Positions 10,901 to 23,900 of a stretch of DNA of 64,000 nt are shown piece after piece. Position 1 is the stretch's first letter; each line of letters begins with the position of its first letter. A program made the translations under genes and the position numbers. The notes beneath the pieces are model-generated. The model had not been told where the DNA came from. It saw only the letters and a list, made by a program, of their open reading frames with translations, and did not search any database. Source of the DNA: Algoriphagus sp. Y33 (GTDB lineage Bacteria > Bacteroidota > Bacteroidia > Cytophagales > Cyclobacteriaceae); NCBI RefSeq assembly GCF_014838715.1, contig NZ_CP061947.1, positions 5,818,001 through 5,882,000 on the forward strand, given 5' to 3'.

Positions 10901-13900
10901 TGCCTTTTCCACTTTCGACCAGGTAAAGGGCTACGCGCAAGTGGAGACGATCGGCGTCTGTCCTAACTCCGCAGGCCAATATCTTTATATCAAAGTAAAA
11001 CCCGTTAACCTGACAGGTACGAATGTCAAACCCAGCCCGATGGTGAATACGGCTATCAACATGGCCAGGGCCTACGCATCCGACCAGTTGTATTTCCAGG
11101 AGGCTGAAAGGCCAGATGGGCATAACCAGAACCATGCAGCCAGACTGAAAAAGGCAGCCCACCAAGTAGCGGATGCTGTTTTCGGAAGGAACTCTATCGC
11201 GGAACTGATGAAGGACTACCAGGCCGCACATAAATACATAGCCTCGAAAAGTTATGTCAAGCTGGCGATGTCGAAACCTAAGATCGGGGGCGGGTCCCGG
11301 GTTTCCGAAATCACCTTCAGCGATGAATGGGGCCAGATGACACCCGGGGAGTCTCCCTGGGCCACGGGTTACAGGTATGCTTACGAGGACAAGTCCGGCT
11401 TTTCTTCGGGGGTAGCCTCTTATGAGCCGACACTGGGCGGGGAAGAAAACCCTTTGAGGACAGGCGCCTCCTACAAGCTCAGCAGCAATACGTCGAAATA
11501 CCCGCCTTATGACCCGGTGGAATTGCTAAAGGAAGACCCTGTGGGAGAATCCTTCTTCCCTATGGGTTCGGTGGGTTACAGCCGCGTGGTGATTGAAAGC
11601 ATCCACAAGGATTATGCAAGGTCTGCACGCTCGAAGGTGGTGCAGGAATTTTATACGGCAAAGGATTTCCCGTTCATCGCGAAATTCGGCCCCAGAAAGG
11701 TATCCATGTCCATCGACGCGGACTACCCGAACCCTGGGCTGAGGGATATACTGCTGAGTTTCCTGGGAGTCTCCAACACCAGCTCATCTTCGGCCAACAG
11801 CTTTTTCATCAAACAGGACTTTATCGTAGAGACCAATGATATGCATGGCAAGCAAAAGGCCAGTTACAAATACCGCCTGCTACCTAAAGACAATAAGGAA
11901 GAACTTATTTCTTCGACCGAATATTTCTACCATGCCGATGGTAACGGAGGGTTAAGGAACGAGGTGGATGTTATCGAATACAAGGCTGTTATCCCACAGT
12001 ATCAGAATTGTCCCCCTGAAACGGTAGCCCAATTCCCCCAACGAAACCTGGCAGTGGCGAAACGAACATTGGGCGTGGACATAGATGTCTGCACGGATAG
12101 CAGGGAGGCAACATCCTCTGAAACAAGGCAGATGGCCAAAAAAGGCGGGGGGCTGAAGATCTGTATCCCGCCATCCATCACCCCGAAATTCAACTGGATA
12201 GAAGCTACCCATAAACATACAGATTATTTCAGGGCTACGACCACTACCAAGATCATCAACAAATACGGTATTCTAAAAAGTGTCAGGAATTATGAAGAAG
12301 GGGCCGAAACCATCGTGGAGAACAAATACTATGACGCAGTGACCGGAGCCCCCGTAGTGCAGGTGGTCAAGGATAAATATGGTGATGATATTTACTCTAC
12401 CAATATTCCCGCGTATTGGACGAAAACAGACCTGGAACCCGCTTATTCCGGGTACCCGCTTTACGCTACAGGCCAGGAAGTAACCCCGCTGATCAACGGT
12501 ACGCTGAATTTCAGCAGTGTTTCAGCGCCCCAGCTTGGCGGCAACAGCTTCCTGCAGGCTTCATTTACGACTGCCGAGGACCTCTTCCACACCGGCGACG
12601 AGCTGTTTGTCAAGGCGGTGCTTAACACTGCTGGGCCCACAGCGCAGTGGTATCGGTTGTACGTTACAGACGTACTGGTGCACAAAGCCGATACCGGAGA
12701 GCCTGACCCCTTGTCGAGGCTGTACGGCAAAGGCCTGTCGACCGGGGTTAATTTTAAGGTATATGTCGCGCCTCACAAAATAACAAACGGCATAATCCAA
12801 TCTGGCAACAGCCTTTCAAGCATCCAAACAGTTTTTAAATACCGCTCCGGCAGAAAAAACATGCTGGGACTCTCAGCCGGTAATTTCCGCAGCTACGGTA
12901 ACTCACTGATACTCGCGGAAGATGATACTTTATGGGTTGGCAGTCAGGAATGTGACCTGCCCAGCTTCCTGCGCCCGGTGATAGACGCCGCGGCGAACAG
13001 GTATGCAAGTATCCATAGCCTGGAGGACGGCTCCCTGGGTTATTCTTCGCTGAACCCCGTTTCAACAGCTGTTATGAACCAGCTTTATGTCAGCGCTACT
13101 TACACGCTGATCGGCGACAGGCTGGGCCTGACCGCCAGCGGTACCACGATAACAGAGCAGCGCCGCAACGGGTTGCTCAATAACTGGTATTACTGGCTTC
13201 CTTCACGCTATGACAGTACGGGCTCGTTTATCCCGCTCAAACCCATGCTGCATCACTGGGACGATTCTATTTTCAGGGCGACCGTTAAGGCCAATGGCAA
13301 TGCCATTTGGTCCCCCGCTTCGACGGTGACCCGATCGCTGCCTTCCCTTGGTCCGGTAGAGGAAAAGAACAACCTGGGTATTTATAATGCCATATTCGTT
13401 GAACCGGTATCCAAAAAGGTCAAACACACAACCGCCAACGGCAGGTTCGGCCAGACCTGGGTAGAGACTTTCGAGGACATGCGGCGTGTACGCAAATACA
13501 ATGGTGAGTCGGACCTGGTGTTCTCACCCTTCCAGGAAGATATGAGCACCACCTCCGGACTCGTTCCTGGTTACGGAGTTTTTGAAAAAATCCAGTCGCC
13601 TAGCAATACCAACGGTGTAAATGGTTCATTCACCCTGGACAGCACGGTATCGCACAGCGGCCTGTACTCCATGAAAACAACCGGGGGTACCAGCGTTAAA
13701 ATTACGCCGCAATTGCGTACCGGGACCGGTTCTTATTCCAACCTTTTTGACTTCAACCTGGATGTCGCCACTGACCAGAAATTCACCTGCGAGGTATGGG
13801 TGAAGCGGAGCAGCGGCGTTATCATCGCACCACAGGTAACCATTGGCGGCGGTTCACCAACGTCTATGACGGCAGCATCCAATTCCATTGAGGGCTGGAC

Positions 13901-14183
13901 ACTGTACCGGTTGAATATCAACGTGAGCGATAATGTCGCCGTTACGTTCAATTTTCCGCACAGCCAGAATTATGACGACCTAAGGGTGTACCCGATGGCT
14001 TCCAATGTAAAAGCATATGTATACCATCCTTTCAAAAGCTACCTGATGGCGGTATTGGATGAAAACAACTATGCAACCTACTACGAATACAATACCCGCA
14101 ACCAACTGGTCCGCCTGAAAAAGGAAACAGAAAAAGGCATTATCACGATGACTGAGAACATCAAAAATATTAAAGCGAACTAA
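7926..14183 (+). CDS. Giant SpvB/TcB-like RHS shell protein, RHS operon gene 5
   Basis: Secreted protein of 2,085 residues. The ATG at 7926 is chosen because it starts a signal peptide ending near residue 38 (KALA|LTSG). The first mature segment has the hallmarks of the N-terminal domain of SpvB/TcB-type RHS proteins: SLVDPFSGDFSYNIPLLDI, GYPLNLVY, SWVGYGWNLN. A Gly/Ala/Val-rich stretch follows (about residues 135-215). The long middle is beta-rich with repeated D/N-rich turns (such as VDVNNDGITDDD). The extreme C-terminus ends in a YD-like element (ATYYEYNTRNQLVRLKKE). TcB/TcC and RHS proteins form a hollow beta shell that holds a toxin (established for those families). Here the shell seems split between this protein and gene 7, which carries the variable tip. 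Function in this organism is inferred. Confidence 0.8.
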   Translation: MKVNAVKLTSRHRKKISALLLTVMLSELVLPLKALALTSGPSQPEFQGFTPLATTSLVDPFSGDFSYNIPLLDIEGYPLNLVYRATSNIEEEGSWVGYGWNLNVGTLNRMVRGLPDDMNGEEIKSFQNIRERQVQTTGVSFEPNISFNVGVSEGIGLSAGVQSHLGFTKDEDNYTGRAVGVSVGGGVYAGVQAGPFSAGASAGVTLAANSASGGSVTPYAGFNAGLTLNDYCSIGFGRSVNRTFSTISGWAQPNIVGTFNISNVTREIQKNFINSVSNEIPQVTIPYSYVSNGTSYRLDLGVELGIIENLGLDMGIGITATSATSTTKYNSSNVHRGYGYMYYENATGGDLLDFTRDKDGGINKSMSFLPPAMKTYDVFSSTAHGAASTFRADRNDFGTVHDPWVEFKNTDLANKTHQLTVKAHLALTCWLGVSIKYDNIQTSTEGHVSSGGAADDAVAYRSTKGKDPNLFFKVCGAPSPVDEAYIAQVGKYGFYRQDKSHTVKGISDQKRLIMAEPILVLTNKDITTMFPGGTVIPDSLPSYQKGTPLYEANINKYGRKDSSKIGAIMNTNQNGETYVYAIPVNNHIKNEVAFRANGFNGPAFSYNEREGLMSTGSAEPPFDGQNVQQRDYLYKNTLTPEYATSYLLNAVLSPDYVDVNNDGITDDDMGRFVKFNYTKTEDDYRWRVPYADQNDNVALLNQGVKVTKFDDMGSYVIGSKDLWYTHSIESKNRVAEFYLSDRADARDSRSNIMRNDHPHKIDAYDDDKGAFGRMQRLDSIKYYDKHDRYFNKGNAVPLTTIYFDYDYNISSGVPNSDAGGKLRLTKVRVRHGHEPIEFAETYNLGYSSSNPAYSIGAKDGWGNYYPNNRPHPLCEFPYIDQFGSADNDAIASAFHLTSIGLPSGGKINIGYEADDYAYVQDKRAMALTPVVGVGMTPNVLFTDAFGLYDGGRNPFLYIYVKKPGNLSGDFKNYLLNGSDLLYFSFNINIAGNAFSTFDQVKGYAQVETIGVCPNSAGQYLYIKVKPVNLTGTNVKPSPMVNTAINMARAYASDQLYFQEAERPDGHNQNHAARLKKAAHQVADAVFGRNSIAELMKDYQAAHKYIASKSYVKLAMSKPKIGGGSRVSEITFSDEWGQMTPGESPWATGYRYAYEDKSGFSSGVASYEPTLGGEENPLRTGASYKLSSNTSKYPPYDPVELLKEDPVGESFFPMGSVGYSRVVIESIHKDYARSARSKVVQEFYTAKDFPFIAKFGPRKVSMSIDADYPNPGLRDILLSFLGVSNTSSSSANSFFIKQDFIVETNDMHGKQKASYKYRLLPKDNKEELISSTEYFYHADGNGGLRNEVDVIEYKAVIPQYQNCPPETVAQFPQRNLAVAKRTLGVDIDVCTDSREATSSETRQMAKKGGGLKICIPPSITPKFNWIEATHKHTDYFRATTTTKIINKYGILKSVRNYEEGAETIVENKYYDAVTGAPVVQVVKDKYGDDIYSTNIPAYWTKTDLEPAYSGYPLYATGQEVTPLINGTLNFSSVSAPQLGGNSFLQASFTTAEDLFHTGDELFVKAVLNTAGPTAQWYRLYVTDVLVHKADTGEPDPLSRLYGKGLSTGVNFKVYVAPHKITNGIIQSGNSLSSIQTVFKYRSGRKNMLGLSAGNFRSYGNSLILAEDDTLWVGSQECDLPSFLRPVIDAAANRYASIHSLEDGSLGYSSLNPVSTAVMNQLYVSATYTLIGDRLGLTASGTTITEQRRNGLLNNWYYWLPSRYDSTGSFIPLKPMLHHWDDSIFRATVKANGNAIWSPASTVTRSLPSLGPVEEKNNLGIYNAIFVEPVSKKVKHTTANGRFGQTWVETFEDMRRVRKYNGESDLVFSPFQEDMSTTSGLVPGYGVFEKIQSPSNTNGVNGSFTLDSTVSHSGLYSMKTTGGTSVKITPQLRTGTGSYSNLFDFNLDVATDQKFTCEVWVKRSSGVIIAPQVTIGGGSPTSMTAASNSIEGWTLYRLNINVSDNVAVTFNFPHSQNYDDLRVYPMASNVKAYVYHPFKSYLMAVLDENNYATYYEYNTRNQLVRLKKETEKGIITMTENIKNIKAN

Positions 14184-14190
14184 GGACGAT

Positions 14191-14955
14191 ATGCATAGAA
14201 AATACCTGTGGCTGCTTTGCATCATACTAATCCCACTGGTCTCCCCGGCCCAGCAGGACGCGGCTGCGGCATACGATAAATTAACGGAACTGACAGCGCT
14301 TTTCCATGGCAGGAAACCATACTCCTGCCTGGCCATCACGGAGGTGCGTTATCCCGGGAAAGCGGGGAAGGTGATAAGGGACACTTCCAGGCTGGTGTAT
14401 AAAAACGGCGCAACCTGGTACCGTTCCCGGCTCGTGGAGCGATTGGAAGGCCCGGAAGGGGAACTGGTCATCAACCATGAATTGAAAACGGCCACTTTGC
14501 AAATCTCGGACAGTATCAAACTGGCCCTGCAAAAGGAGTTGGCAATCAAGCCGAACAAAGAATACGAAGCTTTGTTGGACGACGGTTTTGCGCAAAAGGA
14601 CGAGCAGGCATTCAGGGATTATGTGACCGGTAAATGCAATGTCACCTGGAACCGGGACGGGCAAGCCGGGGAGATCACGATTGTACCTAAACAGGAGGAA
14701 GGCTCCGTATTCCTGAATATCACGATCAGGTACGATAAGGATTCCAGGGTATCGTATTACCAATATGCCTTCCGGGACGCCTACAGCAGCGATTGGGAAG
14801 GAAACCGGATATTCCGGAAGGTGACCACCATCTATGACGGTTTCAGCTATGATAACGTACCGGACATCCCCGTTGCATTGGGGGACTACCTCGACTGGGA
14901 CGGATGGTCCGTGCAATTAAAAAAGTTCACTAATTACAAATTTTCATTGCTATGA
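14191..14955 (+). CDS. Small secreted protein, possibly LolA-like fold, RHS operon gene 6
   Basis: Exported protein of 254 residues with a signal peptide (MHRKYLWLLCIILIPLVSPA). It is beta-rich with the order LVYKNGATWYR, ELVINHELKTATLQIS, GEITIVPKQ, VFLNITIRYDKDSRVSYYQYAF, which loosely recalls LolA/LppX half-barrels that carry hydrophobic ligands; I would not assign the family on this alone. It starts 7 bases after gene 5 and its stop codon overlaps the start of the giant RHS gene, so expression is coupled. Possible roles are a chaperone or targeting factor for the RHS protein (inference). Confidence 0.75.
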   Translation: MHRKYLWLLCIILIPLVSPAQQDAAAAYDKLTELTALFHGRKPYSCLAITEVRYPGKAGKVIRDTSRLVYKNGATWYRSRLVERLEGPEGELVINHELKTATLQISDSIKLALQKELAIKPNKEYEALLDDGFAQKDEQAFRDYVTGKCNVTWNRDGQAGEITIVPKQEEGSVFLNITIRYDKDSRVSYYQYAFRDAYSSDWEGNRIFRKVTTIYDGFSYDNVPDIPVALGDYLDWDGWSVQLKKFTNYKFSLL

Positions 14956-17900
14956 AAAAAATGCTCAGGGTAACAAGCGATTTTTTCAAACAGTTCAACC
15001 ATAAATGCCTGGTGATAGGCACGCTCCTGCTGTTGTTGCAGGTGCAGGCTTCCGGACAGACTTTTGAATTTCCGCACAGCGTATTTTCCGATACGTTATC
15101 TCTCAAGACTGTGCTGACCACCACGGCCTCATCCTGTGACACCTTCGACGTGAAACATGATGCTTTTGGCGCCATGACGGGGCCGAAGACAGGCCCGAAC
15201 TTCATCCTGAAAAGCGTGACGTCGCTGGTCAAGCTGGTTGTTGACGTACAATCCATGCAGGTAGGGAAGTACGATTCATTTACCTATATGATCACCTACG
15301 AGCTTTGGGGCCAGACCGACTCAAATTCCGCACCCGTGTTGCTGACCCCAAATGGGGATGACACGCTGACCGTTTCTTATGATGGGGACTCCCTGCAACT
15401 GATCAACGATAATTCCTTCCGGATAGCGGGCAGCTACAGCCGGCTAGAGATAATCATCTGCGATGTCTACAAAATCACCAATAACGCAGGCCAAATCAAC
15501 TACAACCTTATCAGTCCAGGCCCCAATCCAAACGTCGCTGACTTTGTCTATGTAGTCGGTGAAGTGCATGTCCAGAAATTCACCTATCCCACCAGCCTGA
15601 GCGTGGGAAGTGTCGCGATGACCAATAATATCGGCAGTAACGGGACCGTGCTGCTGGACTGGGGAGCTGGTGTTTCGGGTATCACACCGGCGGCCTACGA
15701 AGTGGAATGGACCTATGTCAACCCTTACGGGACACAGGACTATGATTTCAGGAACAACGCCACCCGGATTTTTACCAATAATACCAGCTACCGCATACCC
15801 GTGGCTGAAAGGGCGGGCACGCTGGTGTACCGCGTCCGCATGGTGCGCCCTTCACTGGACGACCTGCTTGCACGCAACTACGGGGCCTGGACGGTAACTG
15901 CTGACAAGGGGACACTCAGTTCTGTTTCGGGCAGCAGCGTACAGATCCAGCGCTCACATCATGACAGCCTGAACTGGGATTTGAAGATGAGTTTTGTAGA
16001 GGACGGTAAATACAAACAGGTCATGACCTATTATGACGGTTTATTGAAACACCGCCAGGTCCAAACCAGGTTCAACAGCAAGCCGGGCCAGACCATTATC
16101 GCCCAGAGCCTGTACGACCATGAAGGCCGTGCGGTAATCAACAGCCTGCCTATACCGGTGGACAGTTTTTATAAATTTTCTTACCTCAGCAATTTCCTGC
16201 ACCCTGCGGGCTATACTGAATACAGCAGGTCCATGTACGATTTTATCCCTAACCCCGATACCTGCCCGCCGAAGGAGACACCCATCCCCCCGCTGGCGCC
16301 GGAAGCGCCGGGTAACCAATATTTTTCCGCAAATAACCCGGACAAAACCGGTGTGAATGCGTTCATCCCAAATGCTGAGGGTTATCCCATGACACGGAAG
16401 ATACTCGCCGCGGAAAACAGTGAAAAGGTATTATTTGAAGGCCAGGCAGGCGCTGCATTGCAGTTAGGCAACGACCGGCATATGGAATATGTTTACGGCT
16501 CTCCTCTGCAGGCGGAACTGAACCGCTATTTCGGGCAAGATATCGGCAAGTACAACTATTACCGGAAAATGGTCACCACGGACAACCACGGACAGGATAT
16601 GTTCAGCATCACCGATGACGAAGGAAGGATCGTGGCCTCGGGGCTGATAGGACAGCCCGATACATCCACTTTTGCTTTGACTGTCCGTAAACAGGTTGAT
16701 TCCAGTTATTTCCGGTCCAATCTGCTGCCTGTCCCCAATCCCAGGATGGGCGATTACTGGAGAAATAACGGCTCCTATTTCGTTGAAGCGGAAAGGAATT
16801 ACCGTTTCAAATACCAGGTTACCTATAATCCATTCCTTCCCTGCCCGCTGGATACCAATGTCGGGCTCAAGCCGAAGGTATATTTTACTTACGAGGTGAT
16901 CGATCCCTGCGGGGACACCGCTTTGTATAAACAAGGTGCATTGGGCGGAACAGGCGTTACTACCAGTACCAGCTTAAGTTATGCCGACAGTTCAGATGTT
17001 TTCTTATTCAAAGGGAACCATGTCTGGAACAAGGAGGCATACATCAAAATTGAAGATTTGCGGGCTTCGGTGGATTCGTTCATGGATCTTAACCTGGATA
17101 CCGCCTGCTTCCAGACTTTTGACTATTTCCTGAAACAGGAATTTATAGCAAGCAGTGGAGAGTTTCCCTGTCCAGGCAATTACGACCCCTGCGAGGCGTT
17201 GCGCCTCTCCATGATCAAGGAGATGTACCCCCGTGCTAAATATGGCCATTACCAGTACACCGATTCCATTTCCAAGATTTTCGACAGTTCGGGCACCAAC
17301 TCAATTTTCAGCGAGGGTGGGACAGCCGAGCTTCTCTACCAGGATAATTGCGTGGCCGACGACACCATACATTGCGAGGACACTTCCTATTATATTAAGT
17401 TTATGGAGCCACAGCAGTTAATTGAGATATTCAACGACTCAATTGCGGCAGCGCTGCTACCCTTGCACCCCGATTACTGTAAATTACTGCTTTGTCCCAT
17501 ACTCCGGAACCCTTACTGCAAGTTGCTGGGTTCGATAGAGAGAGCATCAGAAGCGGCGGAAATCAACAGGTTTATCCTGGACAGTATCGCCGGCAATGAC
17601 CCCTTGGTAGATAATACTATCTTGACGGAGGATGAGCTTATTTATACCATGGTGGACAGCCTGCACATAGCGTCCGTGGCATTTATGAAGACGATATGCG
17701 GCAGTGAATCGGGCGTAATCGAATCGGTATGCGCCAGCGTCAATGCGGGCAAAAATCCCGATGACATCACCCTATACCCGCCAAACGTGCAGGATGAATA
17801 CTACCGCAACCTCATTGCGCTGTACACTGCTAACCGACAGGACAGGATTGATAAATATCTCGAAAACATGGGCAGCTCCTGCGGCCCCTGTTCGACCATC

Positions 17901-20900
17901 CGGCTGACCGACGACACAGGGCCCCTGTTCAGCCAGGAAAGCGACACCACTTTTTTGGTCAGCGGGGTGGATTCCCTCAGCGATAACCTGAACCTGCCGG
18001 TAAACGGTTCCTTCGGCAGGTATTTTGACCTAGGAAGCGGTGTTGATGGGGATAGCTTAAACGCTCTGAAAAACGGTGATAATTCAAAATACTGCGCCAG
18101 CGTGATTGAGTATATCGTGCAAACACTTTCAGGTTGCGATTTATCGGGCACATTGCTTGAAGCATTGAAGGATACCCTGGAAGACAGGTTCTGTATCAAC
18201 AACAACAGCATTACTACGCTGACCTATGACAGCCTGGCGGCCATACTTACGGAAGTGGGTTTATCAGAAAGCGACATCTGCAACGCCGGACTGGTGGACC
18301 TGAGAAAACTGACCAGGATGTCGCATGACTATGTCCAACTGGGGCTGTTACAATACCCCGCTGCATACTACGAGGACCTCGAACTCTTCATCCAAACCAA
18401 CAGCATACTCGATTTTTTTACCGGGAATGATGACTCCATGAATGTCACGCTTGAGAACTGTAGTACACATCCTTTCCAGCAAAGGCTTTCGGCTCAGCTG
18501 GGAATAGACACTAATGCCGGTGACTGCGACCATGAAGAGCAGGTGCTGCTGATCAGGTCGGTATTTGATACGTCGAACAACGCGATACAACTGGCATTTA
18601 TTGAAAATTCCAACGAGGCGCATTATTACCTGTACCCGGCCGACAGGTCGGAACGGAACGGGCTGAACGACACTTTCGGTGCGCCTGAGATTGCCAACAT
18701 AGCCGATTACCAAGTGCGGACATTGTTCAACCTGCATGGGTTTGACAAAGTATCCCAATCATTTGCCAACCGCAACACAGCGATCCTGCATTTTAGCGGT
18801 ACGCAGGCACAGCAATCCAAAGAGTTCACCTATTTCCTGAGCGCCTTTTCCCTGGAAGACTATAATATGATGGAAGCTGACGAGCCGGAATACATGAACG
18901 GTGTCGGTTGCAGCGAGCTTATACCTATGGCCAGGGAGGCTGTCACGATGGCGGAGGCACTGGACATCAAGTACGGGCACCCTTATTTTGAAAAGTTCTT
19001 CACCAATGTCGTTAACTATCGTAACAGCATCAACTTCGATTTCAATAATTACCATACCGCGCTGGTGTCTTGCGGTGTTACCGACTCGGTGATCATCCCA
19101 AAACACCTGGCCCATTTCAGGATAAAGTTCCCCTCAATGGCTGATACAGGCGATATCAGCGCCTATATTGATTCGCTGAGGGCTTACGATACCACAGGTA
19201 TAGCCATTTCCGATATGGTAGCCTACCACCTGGACGGCTATTATTACCTCTACCTGAATATACACGAGGCCAACGACCGGACCATCGCCGAAGCCAAAGC
19301 CGTGGTGGAGGATAAGGCCCCCGGCGGCAGCGTGGTGGAATACCTGCCTTACCAGCATAAAGACACCGTGGCGCAACTGATTGTGTACAATATGGACGTC
19401 ACTGCGGGTATCGCATCGTTCAGGAACGCGCTGGGCTACGCTTTTCCCGACGCGACGATCACCCCGGCCTTTATGGGCGCCCCGGAATCCATAGCCTATT
19501 ATTTCATCCCAGGCTACCGGAACCTGATGCTGGAGGGCTATTGCATTACGATGGTGAACAGCACGCTCGACAGCGCTTATGAGTACAACCATTACCTGGA
19601 TTCCGTCTATAGGTTCCTGGCCATCCATGCGCCGATGACCACCGTTTTTGCCCATGCCGAAGCGGCTGTGAGCAAACAATACAGGGATGCACAGATGGTG
19701 GATTGGCGGGATTATATCAGGTCCCTGTCGGGTACGGACCACTATGCCAACGTAAAAGGTTCGAAAGCCGACCAGATAAAAGCGGGGGCAGCGGCGTTTT
19801 CCGGCTCTTCGTTGTCCTACAAGAACGCGAAAAGCCCGTACTTCAGGAACAACCTCTATATTGACGATAACAGCTCGAATACTGTTTATAGTTATATGGC
19901 AGCGCTATTGCAGCAACTTCAGACTACGAACGGGACGATATTCACCGCTTACGGCCATACGACGCCTTTGATGTGGAGTAACAGCTCCGGAAGCACCCAG
20001 ACCAGGGCCTATGTCTGCGGAGACACCACGCAGTTCTGGATCAACCATTTTGACGGCAAACATAAGATGACCAATATCTTCATCGAACTGCCGGATTACC
20101 TGCCCATACCCCGGGAACAATATGAGCTCCTGGGTATTAGCAAGGGCATGGAAAAGGATTCGGTAACATATATCAACCTGAAACTGGGCGGCGGATACAA
20201 CGGTATCAACGATACGATATACTGCATCGCACATACCAACCGTAACCTGGGCGAGGTCTATATGATACCTTCGGCCTACTTAGTTTCGCACAGCAATATG
20301 GAATCCTATTCCGGCAAATTCAACAACTGTGAAATAGAAAGGCTGCGGGAGTTGTACCCTAACGCCCTGATCAAGTATAATCAATACAGGCAGGAATTGC
20401 GCGACACGCTGGTTGTACACTTTCGCCAGCATGTGATCGACAACCTGTTGGAGCAATTCTCCATCGAGGGCGCAGACATTAAACACGGAATTACGCTGTA
20501 CTATTATGACGTGGCCGGCAACCGGGTGATGACCGTGCCTCCTGCGGGCGTGGACACGATGGATGTGACCCATCCTCATAACGATGGCATCAACACTGCC
20601 CGTACATCTTTATATGGTGGTGGCGGAAGCACTACTACAGGCGGCCTGGTGGTACCCTCGCATACTAAAACTACCCGGACAACTTACAACGCACAAAATA
20701 AACCAAGAACGATAAATACACCCGACGCGATAGGGCCAACAGAGATCTGCTATGACGTGGCCGGAAGGATGGTGATGACGCAGGACGCGAAACAGCGTGC
20801 GGCAGGCAGATGTACCTATTTCATTTACGACAACCTCTCCAGGGTGGTAGAAACCGGGGCAGTAAAATTTAATGGCTGGAAACAGGAGGACCTGGTTAAC

Positions 20901-23900
20901 CCCGCTTACAACTTCAGCAGCCAGGTACGGGGGCTTACCCGGTACGAAGTGACGGCCACGATGTATGATACGTCATCTTACCAGGTAGCTGGTCTTTTCG
21001 CAACACTACCCGCGCAGGAAAACCTGAAAAACAGGATAGCCTGTGTTAAATATTACGAGCTTATTAACCCTAATGCCAACCCCATTGCCGATACGAATTA
21101 TGTCAATGCGCTGCATTATAGCTATGATGTATCAGGAAATGTAAAAACATTGATACACGACTTGAGGAATGTAGCGGATAAGCTATTGCGGTTTAAGCGG
21201 GTGGATTATGAATATGACCTGTACAGCGGCAAGGTCATCATGCTGGCCTATAACAGGGGCTATGCTGACCAGTTTTACCAAAAGTATGAGTATGACAGCG
21301 ACAACCGGATCTTGGAAGCCTTTACCAGCAACAACGGTATTTTCTGGGACAGGGACGCTCATTATGATTATTACGACCACGGGCCGCTTGCCCGCATGGA
21401 ACTCGGCCAGCAAAGGGTGCAGGGCGTGGACTATGCCTATACCATCAATGGTTGGCTAAAGGCCATCAACGGCATACAGAATGATACGGCTAACGACATG
21501 GGTATGGATGGCAAAGGTGGCCTGGTAACACCGAAAGATGTGTTCTCCCAGCGTATAGATTATTTTGCGGGGGATTACAAGGCGATAGGTGATTCCACAA
21601 CCTTCTGGCAATTGCCCGCGACGCCGAAGGCGCTATACAACGGCAATATCGCCGCCACCGCCGTGGCGCTGGCACCGTTTGACAATATTTACAAAAAGTA
21701 CCATTACGACCCTTTGCAACGGATAGACCATGCGGACTATGATGGATATACCATCAACAACGGTGGCAACCCCACCTACACGCAAACACCGCTATTGGCC
21801 TATGCCTCGGATTACACTTACGACCCCGATGGCAACCTGCTGAAAATGAAAAGGATGGGCGGCGATGTACTCCCTTCTGTAACTACGCACCTGATGGATT
21901 CCCTTATCTATCAATATACCGATGGTACCAACAAGCTGAAAAACCTGGCAGACCTGGCTTCTGCCAGCCAGTACCAGATAGATATCCCGGCCATATCGCT
22001 GGATACATCATCGCGCTACCTGTATGACGCCAACGGCAACCTGGTGAAAGATATGGTAAGCGGGCTGGATGTGATAGACTGGAACCATGCGGGTAAAGTA
22101 AAGCATATCAAAAAGCAGGATGGCTCCAGGCTGTTCTTCTCTTACGACCCACTGGGCAACCGCCTGGAAAAGGAAGTGGTTCAATACCCTATCGCTGACT
22201 CGATGGTGAAGTTGAAAACCACATACATCAGGGATGCAGCAGGGAATATATTGGCTATATACGAGGATAAAAAAGAGTATGAATTGTCTAAGCTGGACCT
22301 GGACAAGATAAAGACAGACCCCTGGCTGGGCCACGGTGGCGGGCCAATAGACGCACCTTTGGGCAGGGCGATTGCTGACAAACTGTATACCGCTTATATA
22401 ACTGACCCGGGTGACAACCTGGCCAGGCTAAGCATGGCTATACCAGATATAAATGAATATGTGAACAACGGCGCCCTGCTGCAAAGCATGGTATCAACCA
22501 TGGACCGGTCCCTGGCGCTGGATTTCGTAAAGTCTATACCGGAAATTACGGTACATACCCTGATGCCGCCTGGCGAAACACCTGTAGCACACGAAAAATT
22601 GTCCGCTTACCTGCAACCCCTGCTGTTGAGCGGAGACCTTGAAAGCTTGCAGAGCGACTTGTTTGTAACGCTGAAAACCCATGACGAGACCCTGTACAAT
22701 AGTACGGTTTCCACGGTACCGGCCACACAGCAGGAGAAGGATGATTTCCCGGCAGATCCGGCCATGCTGCAGGCCTTCAGGGGTATGGAGCCGGGCGACA
22801 AGTTGAGTATTACCAATACGCTGGCCCAGGCGCTCACCACCACGCATATCACTACCCTGGAGCCTGTTGTGAACCTGCTGTCGGCATCAGTTTACAACGG
22901 CAGCAATTCTTATAGCAACTTTGTAACGGAACTATCTAACGGCGAAACCATACTGGACGGTATCCGGCAGGACGGAGCCAACTACATTGCGCACCGCTAT
23001 GCCCAGGCGGATTTGGAGGAAGTGCCGCTGGCAACGGTACAGGATGAGTTCAGGTATAACAGCGTATTGTCCGGTGTTATCACCGAGGAAGCCAACGAGC
23101 CGGAGCCGGAAGCCCTTTCCGTCATCTTAGGCAGCCATTTTGCCGATGTGGTGGACCTGGCGGATAACACCGGGCAGGGTAATCTCCTGGTCACTTCCAT
23201 AAGGGATGCGCTAACGATCAACGTTCCACTTACCGAGGTAGCCCACAACTGGCTGAGGACGCAGCACATACTGCAAAGCCAGCGGCAATACCTGGCCGAG
23301 CACCATATATACGGCAGCAGCCGTCTTGGTATACAGAAGTACCTGCCCGACCAGGCCCAGTACCACTTCAAATCGCTGGGACAGGGTGGCACTACCAATA
23401 CGCTTTCTACTACAAGGCCATGGTACACGCTGTACGGCAACGACCTGTTCAAGCCCACGGTGTATAGCAATGACCTGGACACCCTGAATATGGGTACGCA
23501 GGGCATGGGCATCAACAGCCATTTGCTAGGCATGCGCCAATACGAACTGACCAACCACCTGGGCAACGTGCAGGCCACGGTGCTGGACAGGGCCACACCT
23601 ATATTGAACAATGATACCCTCGTTACCGGCTATAAATCAGACATCAGCCTGGCGCACGATTATTACCCCTTTGGCATGCTGATGCCGGGGCGTTATGTAA
23701 GTGACACCGGCCGTAAATGCGTAACTATCAATACCAGCATACTTGTGCCTGTTGTAGTGAGAGTGTACCTGTGGCAAACGGAAGGGGTAGCTTATAAAAA
23801 CGGCGGAATTTCTACCCCGCCCGTACACCAGCTACCGGTAGCATTAGTGGCAGCCGACGAAAAACCTTATGTATATCATTACAACGATGCATCAACGCAC